NCBI RefSeq assembly: GCF_042650605.1
Contig: NZ_JBHSBN010000007.1
Location: 124,001-188,000, forward strand
Direction of reading: 5' to 3'
Length of the DNA stretch: 64,000 nt
Origin: Micromonospora_J zhanjiangensis
GTDB lineage: Bacteria; Actinomycetota; Actinomycetes; Mycobacteriales; Micromonosporaceae
The notes below the pieces were generated by a model, which worked only from the letters and a program-made list of their open reading frames with translations, had not been told where the DNA came from and did not search any database. Positions 28,088-35,430 of the stretch are shown here, one piece after another. Positions within the stretch are counted from its first letter, which is position 1; every line of letters begins with the position of its first letter. The position numbers and the translations under genes were made by a program.

Positions 28088-28381
28088 ATGAGCAAGCTGG
28101 CCCCAATTCACCCCGGGGAGGTGCTGATGGAAGACTTCATCACCCCACTCGGGCTCACTCAGAACAAGGTTGCACTGGCCGTTGGCGTGCCGCCTCGCCG
28201 GATCAACGAGATCGCCCACGGGAAGCGGCGGATCACGGCCGATACAGCCCTCCGTCTCGCCCGCTACTTCGGCACCACGGACCTGTTCTGGATCAACTTG
28301 CAGAACCGGTTCGACCTTGAGGTGGAGAGGGACGCCCTTGGCGATTCCCTCGACAGCATCCAACCGCTTAAATCGGCGTGA
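28088..28381 (+). CDS. higA: HigA-family antitoxin, Xre-type helix-turn-helix
   Basis: 97 residues from ATG 28088, behind a GGGAGGTGG ribosome site. IHPGEVLMEDFITPLGLTQN is the standard HigA opening, followed by the HTH (VALAVGVPPRRINEIAHGKR) and TALRLARYFGTTDLFWINLQ. It should neutralise the upstream toxin and bind the palindromic operator. The TGA is followed one base later by the start of the ychF repeat copy, so the cassette boundary is sharp. Confidence 0.93.
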   Translation: MSKLAPIHPGEVLMEDFITPLGLTQNKVALAVGVPPRRINEIAHGKRRITADTALRLARYFGTTDLFWINLQNRFDLEVERDALGDSLDSIQPLKSA

Positions 28382-28382
28382 T

Positions 28383-28665
28383 GAGCTGCTGGAGTTGATC
28401 GGCCAGGCCGAGCCGGGTCTGGACCAGCTGATCCGGGTCGGCTTCCGCACCCTGGGCCTGCAGACGTACCTGACGGCCGGGCCGAAGGAGGCCCGGGCCT
28501 GGACCGTCCCGGTCGGCGCGACCGCGCCGGAGGCCGCCGGGGTCATCCACTCCGACTTCCAGCGCGGCTTCATCAAGGCCGAGATCGTCTCGTACGAGGA
28601 CCTGATGAACGCCGGTTCGATGGCCGCCGCGAAGGCCGCCGGCCGGGTCCGGATCGAGGGCAAGG
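28383..28665 (+). pseudogene. Partial ychF copy (283 bp), without start or last codons
   Basis: Near-identical copy of ychF codons for the TGS-domain region, lacking the final 16 codons. It begins one base after the higA stop codon and ends about 20 bases before the VapB operator. It cannot encode a functional ATPase. Frames that run through it (such as the one from 28170) are not genes. Confidence 0.92.
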
Positions 28666-28685
28666 GTTCGCTCAGCAGTGGTAAC

Positions 28686-28698
28686 ACCATGGTATGGT
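28686..28698 (+). promoter_or_regulatory. VapBC operator over a leaderless promoter
   Basis: ACCAT-GGT-ATGGT (28686-28698) is a short palindrome that overlaps the -10 box TATGGT (28693-28698); ATG 28705 follows after six bases. Confidence 0.5.
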
Positions 28699-28704
28699 CG
28701 CGAA

Positions 28705-28944
28705 ATGGCGAGGACGAAGAAGGTCACGATCACGCTGCCGGCAGAGTTGCTGGAGAGCATGAAGACACATACCGACAACGTCTCCGGCTACCTCACCGAG
28801 CTGGCCGAGCGGGCCGAGCGGCGCAGACTTCTCCGCGAGGAGTTGGACCGCTACCAGGGCGAATTCGGGACGTTCACTGACGAGGAGATGGCCGAGGCTC
28901 GGGCGCTCCTGCACGGGGCAGAGGAGATCGGGCGTGCGGCGTGA
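28705..28944 (+). CDS. vapB: Ribbon-helix-helix antitoxin (VapB-like)
   Basis: 79 residues from ATG 28705. The opening KKVTITLPAELLESMKTH-like segment is a ribbon-helix-helix strand and first helix. The acidic C-terminal part (FTDEEMAEARALLHGAEEIG) would wrap the toxin. Its TGA overlaps the GTG of the next gene by four bases, typical of coupled toxin-antitoxin pairs. Confidence 0.85.
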   Translation: MARTKKVTITLPAELLESMKTHTDNVSGYLTELAERAERRRLLREELDRYQGEFGTFTDEEMAEARALLHGAEEIGRAA

Positions 28945-29336
28945 GCCTTGAGTCGCTGGTGTTCGACTCGCAAGGCTTCACAATGTGGATCGAACGGGAC
29001 CGCAAGGTGATGCGACTGCTGGAGCAGGCGGAGCGTGATGGGGTCGATCTTGCCATGTCGGCCGCCATGATCATCGAGGTCTCCCACTCCGGCGTGGACG
29101 TCGCGCGGCTGACCTGGCTGCTATCTCGGATCAGGGTGGAGGCGGTGACGAAGGAAAGCGCCCGCCGCAGTGCGGAGCTGTTGAAAGCGGCAGGGCTTCA
29201 TGGGTACAAGTACGCCATAGATGCCATGGTCGCCGAGGTGGCGTTGCGACTACCCGCGCCGGTGGCGGTTTTGACATCCGATGTCGATGACATCGTCAAG
29301 CTGTGCGGGCAGCGGGTTCGGGTCATCGGGCTGTAG
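28941..29336 (+). CDS. vapC: PIN-domain toxin (VapC-like RNase)
   Basis: 131 residues from the GTG that overlaps the antitoxin stop. Acidic residues expected of a PIN RNase are at VFDSQGF (start), MSAAMIIEVSH, KYAIDAMVAEVAL and LTSDVDDIVKL. Such toxins cut tRNA or rRNA loops. It lies directly after the ychF fragment and closes the toxin-antitoxin cluster. Confidence 0.87.
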   Translation: MSLESLVFDSQGFTMWIERDRKVMRLLEQAERDGVDLAMSAAMIIEVSHSGVDVARLTWLLSRIRVEAVTKESARRSAELLKAAGLHGYKYAIDAMVAEVALRLPAPVAVLTSDVDDIVKLCGQRVRVIGL

Positions 29337-29463
29337 GTGGGCTTTCGACGGCGCAGGTGTTTCACGTCTGTTTGATCGGCGACGCAATCTGGTGGAGTTT
29401 CGCTGCAACGGCACTCGGCGTTTCGTACATCGTGTCCGCGTAGCCCGGGGCGACGGCTGTCCT

Positions 29464-29484
29464 CCGGGTCTCACCGAGGCCCGG
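29464..29484. terminator. Hairpin between vapC and the convergent Cys/His-module gene
   Basis: CCGGGTCTC and GAGGCCCGG form a 9-bp stem with one T-G pair and a three-base loop. Confidence 0.5.
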
Positions 29485-29489
29485 CCGGC

Positions 29490-30344
29490 TCACCGCTCAC
29501 CGACCAGGGCGAGCACCAGCCGGGCCTGTTCGATGAGTAGCCGGGTCTGCTCGACGGTGAGCAGGTACTCGACCGACCGCTCGTCGGTGAACTCGAAGAG
29601 CACCACCGGGAGCGCCGGTGCCGTGGCGGGCTGCTCCAGCCACAGCCGCAACTGGACGGCCACACCGGGCAGGGCAACCGGGTACGGCGCCGAGCAGTGG
29701 ATCCCCTCCATCCGGCAGATAGCGGCCCGCGTGCACCACTGCGGATGCTCCGGACCGTCCGGCGCCCCGGCCAGCGTCAGCGGCACCTCAACGGGCGGGA
29801 TGCCCGGTACGGGGATCTGGTGGGTCACCTGCGGCCGGTCCGGCAGGCTGGCCGTGTCGAACTCGTACGCGCTGCCGCACGGTCGAGCGGCCAACGGACC
29901 GGCCGGGATGTGCAGCGGGGTGAGGCCGGTCCGGATCACCGCGGCGATCAGGTCGGTCAGGTGCTCGCGGCAGGCGTAGCCGTGACCGACCAGCGACGCA
30001 TACGCGTCGGCGCCGGTGGGCCGGTAGACCTCGATCATCTGCATTCCGGGCTGACCGCACCCGGGCAGGTCCGGGATGATGCGCCGGACCGGCGGGCCGC
30101 CCGGCCCGATCGGCCAAGCGCCGGGACGAGTGAGGTCGAAGCCGTCGCCGCACCGCATGCCGCCGCCGTCACCGGCCGTTCGGTACGGGGTGAGGCCGGC
30201 CGCCGTGATGGCCGACTCGATGGCCGCGACGTGTGCCTGACACGCGTGCACCGAGCCGTCAGGGCTGCCGTCGGCCCGGCTGCAGATCTCGATCCGGATG
30301 GTGGCCGACTGCCCGCAGCCGGGCAGTTCAGGGATGATGTGCAT
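29490..30344 (-). CDS. Duplicated Cys/His-module protein with DUF6907-like C-terminus
   Basis: 284 residues from ATG 30344, behind GGAGG at six bases. Two homologous modules begin with IIPELPGCGQ and IIPDLPGCGQ and share the spacing Cys10-x24-Cys35-x2-His38-x26-Cys65 and Cys96-x28-Cys125-x2-His128-x27-Cys156, with AGLTP/TGLTP between. This could be a metal site. The last 100 residues contain HPQWCTRAAICRMEGIHC and a final helix (LLTVEQTRLLIEQARLVLALV), resembling actinobacterial DUF6907 proteins. No membrane segment. Function unknown. Divergent from a short GntR regulator. Confidence 0.7.
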   Translation of the reverse strand: MHIIPELPGCGQSATIRIEICSRADGSPDGSVHACQAHVAAIESAITAAGLTPYRTAGDGGGMRCGDGFDLTRPGAWPIGPGGPPVRRIIPDLPGCGQPGMQMIEVYRPTGADAYASLVGHGYACREHLTDLIAAVIRTGLTPLHIPAGPLAARPCGSAYEFDTASLPDRPQVTHQIPVPGIPPVEVPLTLAGAPDGPEHPQWCTRAAICRMEGIHCSAPYPVALPGVAVQLRLWLEQPATAPALPVVLFEFTDERSVEYLLTVEQTRLLIEQARLVLALVGER

Positions 30345-30497
30345 GGGTCGCCTCCAGAGGCGATCAAGGGCCCGGCCGGTGTTGCAGTCACCGCGTCTCC
30401 GTCTGTCAGAGGGGACGGATAGTCCGCAGGTAGTCCGTGAAGGTCCGGCGACGTGAATCGAGGGTCGACTGCGAGCTCTTCTGTCACAGTAGGCCAA

Positions 30498-30552
30498 CCT
30501 GTTCATCCTGTCTATTGAATGAACAGGCTGGACAGCATGGTGTGGCTGGACA
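30498..30552. promoter_or_regulatory. Nested palindromes and CTGGACAG repeats, candidate GntR operator
   Basis: CCTGTTCAT (30498-30506) is the exact inverse of ATGAACAGG (30519-30527). Between them lies a second palindrome, CTGT-x2-ATT-G-AAT-x2-ACAG (30508-30526). Two direct CTGGACAG copies follow within 25 bases, and the reverse complement CTGTCCAG occurs just after the regulator gene (about 30826). Confidence 0.55.
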
Positions 30553-30569
30553 GGTGGCACCGTGACGAC

Positions 30570-30824
30570 ATGATCGATCCTTGGTCACCTCGCTCGTTCG
30601 CTGAGCAGTTGGCCGATGCGCTACGGGCCAAGATCGACAGTGGTGAGTGGTCGCCTGGACGCAAACTTCCCGGAGAGGTCACCCTGGCGCAGACCTACGA
30701 GGTGGCGCGCGGCACCGTGCGGGCCGCGCTCGATCTGCTGCGTGAAGAGGGTCGGGTGGTCACCTTCACGGGGCGCGGCACGTTCGTCACGCCCGAGGCC
30801 ACCGGGGATCCTGGCGCCCAATAA
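30570..30824 (+). CDS. Short GntR-family transcriptional regulator
   Basis: 84 residues from ATG 30570; upstream ATGs at 30519 and 30537 lie in or beside the palindromic operator. Only the winged helix is present: SFAEQLADALRAKIDSGEWSPGRKLPGE, TYEVARGTVRAALDLL and GRGTFV. There is no effector-binding domain, so it is about one third of a typical GntR protein. Its position opposite the Cys/His-module gene suggests it controls both. Confidence 0.82.
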   Translation: MIDPWSPRSFAEQLADALRAKIDSGEWSPGRKLPGEVTLAQTYEVARGTVRAALDLLREEGRVVTFTGRGTFVTPEATGDPGAQ

Positions 30825-30834
30825 CTGTCCAGAC

Positions 30835-31416
30835 TCAGCTCCTGCGACCGGGCACCAGCCTGTTCAGGTCGAGTTTGATCGGGAACGGGGCGGAACTGCA
30901 CAGTTCCTGGCGGTGAATCCCCGTCGGCGCGTAGGACAGCGTCGGACCGTCGAGTTCGTACGCGTGGACGACCGGAGACCCACCCTCGTCCTCGACGCGC
31001 CAGTAGTGCCCGATACCGGCTTCCGCGTACTTGCGTAGCTTGACCGTCCGGTCACGGTGCGCCGACTCCGGCGAGACCACCTCGACGACCAGCAGAACCT
31101 GTTCGGGCGTGTAGCAGGTGCGGTCCGGATCGTAGGGCGCCGTCGTGACAAGAACATCCGGTTCGGGGCGGTTCCACTCGTCGAGCCGGATCGTCATCTC
31201 CCGCTCGACCTCGATCCCGGCCGGCGCCTGTTCCGCGAGGGAGAGCACCAGCGCGGTGACGATCCGAGCATGCCAGGACCGCTGAGGGGACAGCATGAAG
31301 ACGAGGGCACCGTCGATCAACTCGGTGTGACGCGGCGCTTGGGGAAGGTGGTCGAGGTCGTCGGCGAGCCATCCCTCAGGCCGAGGCGGGCGCATCCACT
31401 CGGGCACCGCGGTCAT
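30835..31416 (-). CDS. Uma2-family protein (PD-(D/E)XK nuclease fold)
   Basis: 193 residues from ATG 31416, set by a TACGGT box six bases upstream. The restriction-like core is visible: EPDVLVTT (Asp), LLVVEVVSPESAHRDRTVKLRKYAEAGIGHYWRVE (Glu and Lys). Uma2 proteins are very abundant in actinobacteria and cyanobacteria, mostly of unknown role. It converges closely with the GntR gene (10 bases). A second family member is at 46633. Confidence 0.85.
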   Translation of the reverse strand: MTAVPEWMRPPRPEGWLADDLDHLPQAPRHTELIDGALVFMLSPQRSWHARIVTALVLSLAEQAPAGIEVEREMTIRLDEWNRPEPDVLVTTAPYDPDRTCYTPEQVLLVVEVVSPESAHRDRTVKLRKYAEAGIGHYWRVEDEGGSPVVHAYELDGPTLSYAPTGIHRQELCSSAPFPIKLDLNRLVPGRRS

Positions 31417-31422
31417 GCTGTC

Positions 31423-31428
31423 ACCGTA
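31423..31428 (-). promoter_or_regulatory. Leaderless -10 box TACGGT
   Basis: TACGGT on the minus strand, six bases, then ATG 31416 of the Uma2 gene. Confidence 0.5.
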
Positions 31429-31481
31429 GCGTTCGGTAAATAGCTTCCTGGGCTGCTGGCTCAGCGGTGTCTTGCGTCCGT

Positions 31482-32000
31482 TCAGCTGGGCGGGGTCGGC
31501 GGCGTGCTGTCGACCAGGGCGTAGTGGCGCAGCCGTACGGGTCGGCCCTCGGGACTGGTCCATGCCGCGGTGGTGGAGTGGGTGTGCCGCCAGCCGGTCC
31601 GTTCGTAGAGGACGACGGCGGCGGCCGACCGGGGGGCATCGACGATCTCCAGGGTGAGGTCGGACCGGTGCTCGGCGGCCCATTCGCGGGCTTTGTGCAG
31701 CAGCCTGGTCGCCAGGTTGTAGCGCCGGGCGGTCGGTGCGACGAACAGACGGCTGACCTCGGCCCCGGTCGCGGGGACGGCGCCTGGGGACACCACACGG
31801 TGGACGGCGACGTGGCCGACCACGGTGTTGTCGCCGGTCTCGGCGACCCACCCGTGCAGGGCGTTTTCCGGGGCCAACCATCGAAGCGGGTCGGCGGGCC
31901 AGTTGAGCGGATAGCCGTCGAGGCGGTGTACGTCGCCGAGAACCGGAAGGCACCGGCGCAGGTCCGCCGGTTCCCGGTCCCGGATGGTCAGGTCGTCCAT
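31482..32000 (-). CDS. GNAT-family acetyltransferase
   Basis: 172 residues from ATG 32000. GNAT core: TVVGHVAVHRVV (beta strands), VSRLFVAPTARRYNLATRLLHKAREWA (motif A) and AVVLYERTGWRHTHS (motif B). Motif A reads RRYNLA where RRxGxG/A is usual, so CoA-phosphate binding may be altered. Substrate unknown. Divergent from another acetyltransferase 100 bases away. Confidence 0.85.
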   Translation of the reverse strand: MDDLTIRDREPADLRRCLPVLGDVHRLDGYPLNWPADPLRWLAPENALHGWVAETGDNTVVGHVAVHRVVSPGAVPATGAEVSRLFVAPTARRYNLATRLLHKAREWAAEHRSDLTLEIVDAPRSAAAVVLYERTGWRHTHSTTAAWTSPEGRPVRLRHYALVDSTPPTPPS

Positions 32001-32103
32001 CCGGCCATCCTCGCGGTCCGGACCGTCATGGCGCGCACCGGGCACGTGCGCGGCGCCGGAAAAAGGCGGCGCGCCGCCGCGGTGCCCGTGCCAAACTCCG
32101 GGC

Positions 32104-32631
32104 GTGGACGACGTCGAGATTCCCGCTCCGGGGCTGCTGCTGCGGCCCTGGCGGGTGGACGACGCGCCGGCCGTCCTGGCGGCGCTGACCGACCCGGCCG
32201 TCGAGCGGTGGAACGCCCAGGGCGTCACCGACCTGGAGCGGGCGACGGACTGGATCCGCCGCCGGGCGGACTGGAGCGACGGCAGCCACGTGTCGCTGGC
32301 GGTGACCGATCCGAGCGGTGAAACGCTCTCGGGGGCGGTTTCGCTGCACCAGATCCGCGGTGACAACGCGGCGGTCGGATACTGGACCGCCGCCGGTGCC
32401 CGGGGTCGTGGCGTCGCCTCGCGGGCGGTCGACGCCCTCACCACCTGGGCCTTCGGCGAGCGTTGTCTGCACCGGATCGAGATCGTCCATGCGGTCGCAA
32501 ACGAGGCGTCCTGCCGCGTCGCCACCCGCGCCGGCTACCGCCTCGAAGGCACCATGCGCGAATCCCACCGCTACGGCGACGGTCGCCGCCACGACGAGCA
32601 CCTGCACGCCCGCCTCGCCACCGACACCTGA
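32104..32631 (+). CDS. RimJ/RimL-type GNAT acetyltransferase
   Basis: 175 residues from GTG 32104 (a CAAACT box ends six bases before). LLLRPWRVDDAPAVLAAL opens the fold, ARGRGVASRAVDALTTWAF is the acetyl-CoA loop, and NEASCRVATRAGYRLEGTMRES is the conserved C-terminal motif. Relatives acetylate ribosomal protein N-termini or antibiotics; the substrate here is unknown. Confidence 0.9.
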   Translation: MDDVEIPAPGLLLRPWRVDDAPAVLAALTDPAVERWNAQGVTDLERATDWIRRRADWSDGSHVSLAVTDPSGETLSGAVSLHQIRGDNAAVGYWTAAGARGRGVASRAVDALTTWAFGERCLHRIEIVHAVANEASCRVATRAGYRLEGTMRESHRYGDGRRHDEHLHARLATDT

Positions 32632-32647
32632 CGCGGCACCGTAACGA

Positions 32648-32668
32648 TCGGCGCGATCCTGGCGCCGA
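32648..32668. terminator. Hairpin between convergent genes
   Basis: TCGGCGC and GCGCCGA, 7-bp stem and 7-base loop. Confidence 0.45.
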
Positions 32669-32699
32669 GGGGCTGTTCCACGCCACGTTCGGGAGGCGA

Positions 32700-33908
32700 T
32701 CAGAGTCTGCGCAGGGCGAGCAGGGCGATGTCGTCGGCCGGGTGCTCGGCGTCGAGGGTGGCCATCACCGTCGCGGCCACCGTGTCGACCGGGGCCTGCG
32801 GTACGGCCGCCACCAACCGGGCGACGCCGTCGTCGAAGACTTCGCCGCGCCGCTCGACGAGCCCGTCGGTGTACGCGACCAGGACCGCGCCCGGCGGGAA
32901 GTCGACCGTGGTGGTCTGCCGGCGGGGGTCCCGGTTGCCGATGCCGAGCGGCGGGTCGATGTGCGCGGCGACCACGCTGGTCGGTCGCCCCGGCACGGCC
33001 AGCACCGGTCGGGGATGCCCGGCCAGCGAGACGCGCATGGTGGACCGGTCCGGCGAGATCATCACGTACAGGGCGGTGGTGAGGCTGCCGGCCTCGAAGT
33101 GGACCACCTTCCGGTTGAGCAGGGTCAGTGCCTCCGCCGGGTCGTCACAGACCAGGGCGTACGCGCGCAGCGCGCTGCGGACCCGACCCATCACCACCGC
33201 GGACTGGAGCCCGTGTCCGGAGACGTCGCCGACGACCAGGCCCACCCCGCCGGAGGGCAGGGTGAAGACGTCGTACCAGTCGCCACCAACCCCGGAGGCG
33301 TGGCCGGGCACGTACCGTCCGGTCATTTCCAGGCCCGGCAGGTCCGGCAATTCGGTGGGAATCAGACTCCGTTGCAGGGCCAGCGCGGCGGCGTGGTCCA
33401 GGCTGTTCGCGCGGGCCCGGCTGGCCAGGCTGACCCGGTCGGCCACCAGCTCCAGCAGGCGTACGTCGTCCGGGGTGAACCGGCGGGGTGTGAGCGAGCC
33501 GACGTGCAGCACGCCGACCAACTGCCCCTGTGCGGTGATCGGCACGCCCAGCAAAGACCGGATGCCGGTGTCCAGCAGGATCGGGTTGACCACCCTGTCC
33601 GAGGTGAGGTCCTGGATGATCACCGGTCGCTGGGTGAGGGCCACCTGACCGGCGAACCCGCGACCGACCGAGACCCGGAAACCCTGCCGGACCTCCTCCT
33701 CCAGGCCCTTCGCCGCGGTGGCCACCAGTTGCTGGGCGCGTACGTCGAGCAGGAGGATCGCGGCGGTGTCGACTTGGAGCAGGTCGCGTACCCGGTCGAG
33801 CAGTTCGTCGAAGAGGTCCGCGACGTCGAGCCGGGACAGCGTGGCGTCGGTCACCGCCTCGATGCGACGTAACCGCTGCTCTTCTCCTGGTGCTTCTGTA
33901 CGGACCAC
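32700..33908 (-). CDS. GAF-domain SpoIIE-type PP2C serine phosphatase
   Basis: 402 residues. GTG 33908 is chosen over the TTG at 33935 because TACGAT lies six bases upstream. A GAF sensor domain (about 20-165) is followed by a linker helix and the PP2C phosphatase: metal-binding Asp residues in GGDWYDVF, VGDVSGHG and VAYTDGLVERRGE, ending in HPADDIALLALR. Such proteins dephosphorylate anti-sigma-factor antagonists in actinobacteria. No membrane segment. No adjacent anti-sigma gene is present, so the partner is elsewhere. Confidence 0.92.
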   Translation of the reverse strand: MVRTEAPGEEQRLRRIEAVTDATLSRLDVADLFDELLDRVRDLLQVDTAAILLLDVRAQQLVATAAKGLEEEVRQGFRVSVGRGFAGQVALTQRPVIIQDLTSDRVVNPILLDTGIRSLLGVPITAQGQLVGVLHVGSLTPRRFTPDDVRLLELVADRVSLASRARANSLDHAAALALQRSLIPTELPDLPGLEMTGRYVPGHASGVGGDWYDVFTLPSGGVGLVVGDVSGHGLQSAVVMGRVRSALRAYALVCDDPAEALTLLNRKVVHFEAGSLTTALYVMISPDRSTMRVSLAGHPRPVLAVPGRPTSVVAAHIDPPLGIGNRDPRRQTTTVDFPPGAVLVAYTDGLVERRGEVFDDGVARLVAAVPQAPVDTVAATVMATLDAEHPADDIALLALRRL

Positions 33909-33914
33909 CCCAGG

Positions 33915-33920
33915 ATCGTA
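33915..33920 (-). promoter_or_regulatory. Leaderless -10 box TACGAT for the phosphatase gene
   Basis: TACGAT on the minus strand, six bases, then GTG 33908. Confidence 0.55.
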
Positions 33921-33942
33921 GTTGCGTCGCGGCAATTTCTGC

Positions 33943-33981
33943 TCGTGACGGCCGAGATGCTCTCGGGAGGCGGCGTCACGA
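33943..33981. other. Nested hairpin upstream of the phosphatase promoter
   Basis: TCGTGACG (33943-33950) pairs with CGTCACGA (33974-33981), enclosing a second stem CCGAGA-TGC-TCTCGG (33952-33966). It could terminate the small ORF at 34066 or act as an operator. Confidence 0.4.
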
Positions 33982-34065
33982 CCACATGTGGGTCATGGCG
34001 GGCGAACGGGGCATGACCGGTCCGCCGGCGGCCAACTCGGACATCCCGCTGGCGACCGCGGTGCA

Positions 34066-34227
34066 TCAGAAGTCGAAGCTGCGGATCGCCGCCGCGCCCT
34101 CGCCGGCCGTCTCCACGAAGAAGGCGACCAGGCTCTGGTAGTAAGGCTCCAGGTAGTCGAGGTCACCGTCACCGTCCCAGAACCGGGGGTAGACCGGTGA
34201 GCGGATTCTGGCACCCGGATACGACAC
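34066..34227 (-). CDS. Orphan small ORF or gene remnant, 53 codons
   Basis: GTG 34227 to TGA. The peptide has a natural, non-shadow composition rich in aromatic residues: SPVYPRFWDGDGDLDYLEPY followed by YQSLVAFFVETAGEG and RSFDF at the end. The same frame remains open further upstream (with DPDPTARPRIPEV) into the end of the methyltransferase gene. It reads like the C-terminal end of a larger protein. I do not recognise the family. Confidence 0.45.
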   Translation of the reverse strand: MSYPGARIRSPVYPRFWDGDGDLDYLEPYYQSLVAFFVETAGEGAAAIRSFDF

Positions 34228-34279
34228 CTCCGGGATGCGCGGTCGCGCGGTCGGATCGGGATCCGCGACGCGTGCCGCG

Positions 34280-35050
34280 TCAGGAGGGAGGCGGACGGTC
34301 AGTCCCCGAGGGACCGGCGGACAGGCGGTAGACGGAGACGTGCGAGCGCGAGTCGGCGGTGAACTCGGCGCCGGACCAGTCGGCGTGCCGGCTCTCCAGC
34401 TCGAAACCGGCCAACTGCCCCATGAGGTCGAGTTCCGCCGGCCAGATGTACCGGTGCGGGCTGCGGAACAGCTGTGCCTCGGTGCCCTCGCCGAACCGGA
34501 AGTGGTGCGACACCACGTGCTGGTTCAGCACGTCGTAGGTGTCCAGGCCGATGTAGTCCGGCTCACAGTGCCAGACGGTGGCGCGCTGGCCCGGCGGCAG
34601 CTTGCGCAGCTCGGGCACCCAGAGCTCGATCACGAACCGACCGCCGGGACGCAGGTGCCGGGCGGCGTTGCGGAAGCAGGCCACCTGCTCGGCCTGGGTC
34701 AGCAGGTTGGAGATGGTGTTGTAGACCAGGTAGACGAGGGTGTACTCGCCGGGGGCGGAGGCGGTCGCCATGTCGCCGACGATCACCGGGATGGTCGCCT
34801 CGTCGACCTTGGCGCGCAGTCGCTCGATCATCGGCTCCGACAGTTCGATGCCGGTGACCGGCACCCCACGTTCGGCCAGCGGAACGGCCACCCGCCCGGT
34901 CCCGATCGCGAACTCGAGCGCCCGTCCGGCACCGGCGAGTTCGGCGAGGCGCCGCGCGGTCGGTGTCAGCACGTCCGGCGCGAACATGCCGGTGCCCGGG
35001 GTGTCATAGCGCCGGGCCGTGTCGGTGTCCCAGATCTTCGCCTGCTGCAT
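34280..35050 (-). CDS. Class I SAM-dependent methyltransferase
   Basis: 256 residues from ATG 35050. Motif I is ALEFAIGTGRVAVPLAERG, then GIELSEPMIERLRAK, VIVGDMATA (motif II region) and LRPGGRFVIELWVPE (motif III region). The Rossmann methyltransferase fold is clear, but the substrate is not. The frame continues upstream to 35176 without family signatures. Confidence 0.88.
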   Translation of the reverse strand: MQQAKIWDTDTARRYDTPGTGMFAPDVLTPTARRLAELAGAGRALEFAIGTGRVAVPLAERGVPVTGIELSEPMIERLRAKVDEATIPVIVGDMATASAPGEYTLVYLVYNTISNLLTQAEQVACFRNAARHLRPGGRFVIELWVPELRKLPPGQRATVWHCEPDYIGLDTYDVLNQHVVSHHFRFGEGTEAQLFRSPHRYIWPAELDLMGQLAGFELESRHADWSGAEFTADSRSHVSVYRLSAGPSGTDRPPPS

Positions 35051-35430
35051 GTCGCCCACGATCACCGGCCGCGCGGTCCGCTGTCCAGGTATTTTCGCGC
35101 GGCCATCGGACCGTCCGCGGAGGCTCAGGTCCGCAAGGAGCCGGTCACGTTCGGACCACCCGACCAGTAGAAGCACCGGACTCCCCGGTCACCGCGGTCC
35201 CACGCCTCCCGCGAGGGCGCCCGGAACGTGTCCCGGGTGGACTGTCGGAAAGCCACCATGAGTCACGGTTGTCGCGTACGGGATACGAGGGTTAACTGGC
35301 GGCGCCTGAACCGAACGCGGCTGATCAGCCGTATAACGGATCGGCACCGCGACACCGTACGCCCGGCGCTCGCGGTGGCCACGGGCAACGACCCGCGTTG
35401 CCAGCCTTCGCACCCAAAGGGGCCCCTGGT
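35051..35430. other. 380-bp gene-free stretch between divergent genes
   Basis: No coding sequence is convincing here. The stretch holds the promoters of the methyltransferase and sulfatase genes and one perfect palindrome at 35318-35331. Confidence 0.5.
35318..35331. promoter_or_regulatory. 14-bp perfect palindrome CGGCTGATCAGCCG
   Basis: Located about 100 bases upstream of the sulfatase start; candidate operator. Confidence 0.35.

Noticed and set aside
28170..28880. Plus-strand frame joining higA antisense-like sequence, the ychF copy and vapB out of frame
   Set aside because: Three real elements lie here in other frames or as a scar; the joined frame is accidental.
33890..34141. Plus-strand frame between the phosphatase and methyltransferase genes
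   Set aside because: No ribosome site or family features; the minus strand has a more protein-like frame.
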